A stretch of 64,000 nt of DNA from an uncultured Bacilli bacterium (lineage in GTDB: Bacteria; Bacillota_I; Bacilli_A; RF39; UBA660): positions 1 through 64,000 of the forward strand of contig CAKONZ010000002.1 in the NCBI GenBank assembly GCA_934098525.1, given 5' to 3'. A program made the translations under genes and the position numbers. Under the pieces are notes generated by a model. That model did no database searches. It was not told where the DNA came from and saw only the letters and a list, made by a program, of their open reading frames with translations. Positions 63,555-64,000 of the stretch are shown here, in pieces (positions within the stretch are counted from its first letter, which is position 1; each line of letters begins with the position of its first letter).

Positions 63555-64000
63555 AATAAGTGTCCGCACATAAAATCACCTTATAAGTGCTAATTTATAT
63601 TTCTAATAATATCATATTTGAGCTTTTATAATCAAACATTGCTCTTGGATAATTATTTATCCAATCTTCAATTTGTTTTATAAATGATGTTTTTATATTT
63701 GTTATGTCCGTTCCTTTGGGTATCCACCTTCTTATCAATCTATTATTATTTTCATTTGTTCCTCTTTCTCCAGAACAATATGGATGTGCATAATATATTT
63801 CTGTTCTTTTCTTTTTTCTTAAACATGATTTTTCTAGCCCTTCATATCCCATAAATTCAACTCCATTATCAAACGTTATACTCTTAAAGACTTTATAAAA
63901 CTTTCCTTGATATCTTCTTTCAATTCTATCAATCGCTTTTGCTACTGTCTTTGTTTCTTTATTTGGAAGTTTCATTATTATTTCTTGCCTTGTTTTTCTT
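63555..64000 (-). mobile_element. IS30-family insertion sequence, 3' end, cut by the window edge
   Basis: The transposase ORF is followed by about 40 bases with AAGTGTCCGCAC near 63558, a plausible terminal repeat. The exact end and the target duplication cannot be set because the other end lies outside the window. Confidence 0.75.
63595..64000 (-). CDS. IS30-family transposase, C-terminal part
   Basis: DDE transposase; at least 134 codons are visible and the frame stays open to the edge (TRQEIIMKLPNKETKTVAKA). The second catalytic Asp is in SITFDNGVEF and the Glu in GTNENNNRLIRRWIPKGTD, both intact, as is the C-terminal NNYPRAMFDYKSSNMIL (close to the usual NxRPR..L). It is likely a complete gene beyond the window, not a remnant. 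Confidence 0.92.
   Translation of the reverse strand, partial: RKTRQEIIMKLPNKETKTVAKAIDRIERRYQGKFYKVFKSITFDNGVEFMGYEGLEKSCLRKKKRTEIYYAHPYCSGERGTNENNNRLIRRWIPKGTDITNIKTSFIKQIEDWINNYPRAMFDYKSSNMILLEI

Noticed and set aside
1..64000. CRISPR arrays, rRNA genes or prophage
   Set aside because: No regularly spaced repeats, rRNA segments or phage structural genes were seen in the window.
1..64000. Reassigned TGA codon as in Mollicutes
   Set aside because: TGA ends several genes at the right place (spoIVA fragment, kinase-like gene), and Trp in conserved positions is TGG.

Overview
The window is a very A+T-rich, gene-dense stretch of a bacterial chromosome. Gene content and order point to a low-GC member of the Bacillota that makes, or descends from makers of, endospores. 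It carries spoIVA (broken), spoIIIAH, gerM, gerE, sigK with a pro-sequence and a YqfQ-like gene beside sigA. It also has Bacillus-like blocks: gerE-gerM, rodZ-pgsA-recA, gpsB-rnpB, recU-pbp1, mraZ-rsmH-ftsL-pbpB, dnaG-sigA-trmK, yqeG-yqeH, cdsA-rseP and rlmN-prpC-prkC-rsgA-rpe. The standard code with TGA as stop fits every gene read. A gut lineage near Erysipelotrichia or the spore-forming relatives of Mollicutes is an inference from composition and gene style, not shown directly.

Layout. 1-0.5 kb: 5' piece of spoIVA, cut off at codon 121 by unrelated DNA. 0.5-4.5 kb: cell-surface polymer operon (flippase, CDP-glycerol glycerophosphotransferase, TagD, polysaccharide deacetylase). 4.6-7.6 kb: S66 carboxypeptidase, ylxM, ftsY and two small genes. 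7.7-11.7 kb: mscL, uppS, tspO, a DUF2779 nuclease and a DUF1003 protein. 11.8-15.1 kb: alr facing a gatD-like/murT pair whose amidotransferase residues are missing. 15.1-17.1 kb: a large leucine-rich-repeat (LRR) protein. 17.3-22.4 kb: tRNA-Pro and tRNA-Arg, gerM, gerE, spoIIIAH, recA, pgsA, rodZ, rnpB, gpsB. 22.5-28 kb (+ strand): recU, class A PBP, LCP protein. 28-33 kb: PopT-like DUF368 protein and a short division cluster. 33.1-35.3 kb: prepilin peptidase and a PilC-like protein. 35.4-40.9 kb: YqfQ-like gene, trmK, sigA, dnaG, yqeH, yqeG.

40.9-44.5 kb holds an accessory locus: a peptidase-containing ABC exporter followed by two short double-glycine-leader peptides and a third hydrophobic peptide, mostly overlapping and too short for ordinary gene calling. 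This looks like a compact bacteriocin operon. 44.5-47.6 kb: rseP, cdsA, tRNA-Gln, a Ham1-type NTPase, tRNA-Leu and a CAU tRNA. 47.6-52.7 kb: an unknown gene, a second LRR protein coupled to a small protein-kinase-like gene, and a HelD-type helicase. 52.8-54.1 kb: trpS behind a Trp-containing leader peptide and a terminator (candidate attenuator), divergent from sigK. 54.1-63.5 kb: sigK, ppa, the rlmN-to-rpe block, uvrC and an unknown gene. 63.55-64 kb: the 3' part of an IS30-type transposase running off the window.

How the genes fit together: much of the window builds and monitors the envelope (PBPs, LCP, teichoic-type polymer, PrkC/PrpC, RodZ, GpsB, UppS, PopT, MurT/GatD). A second theme is late sporulation control. 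The most unusual items are the overlapping bacteriocin peptides, the trpS leader, the MurT/GatD pair without its catalytic triad, the kinase-LRR pair and the broken spoIVA.
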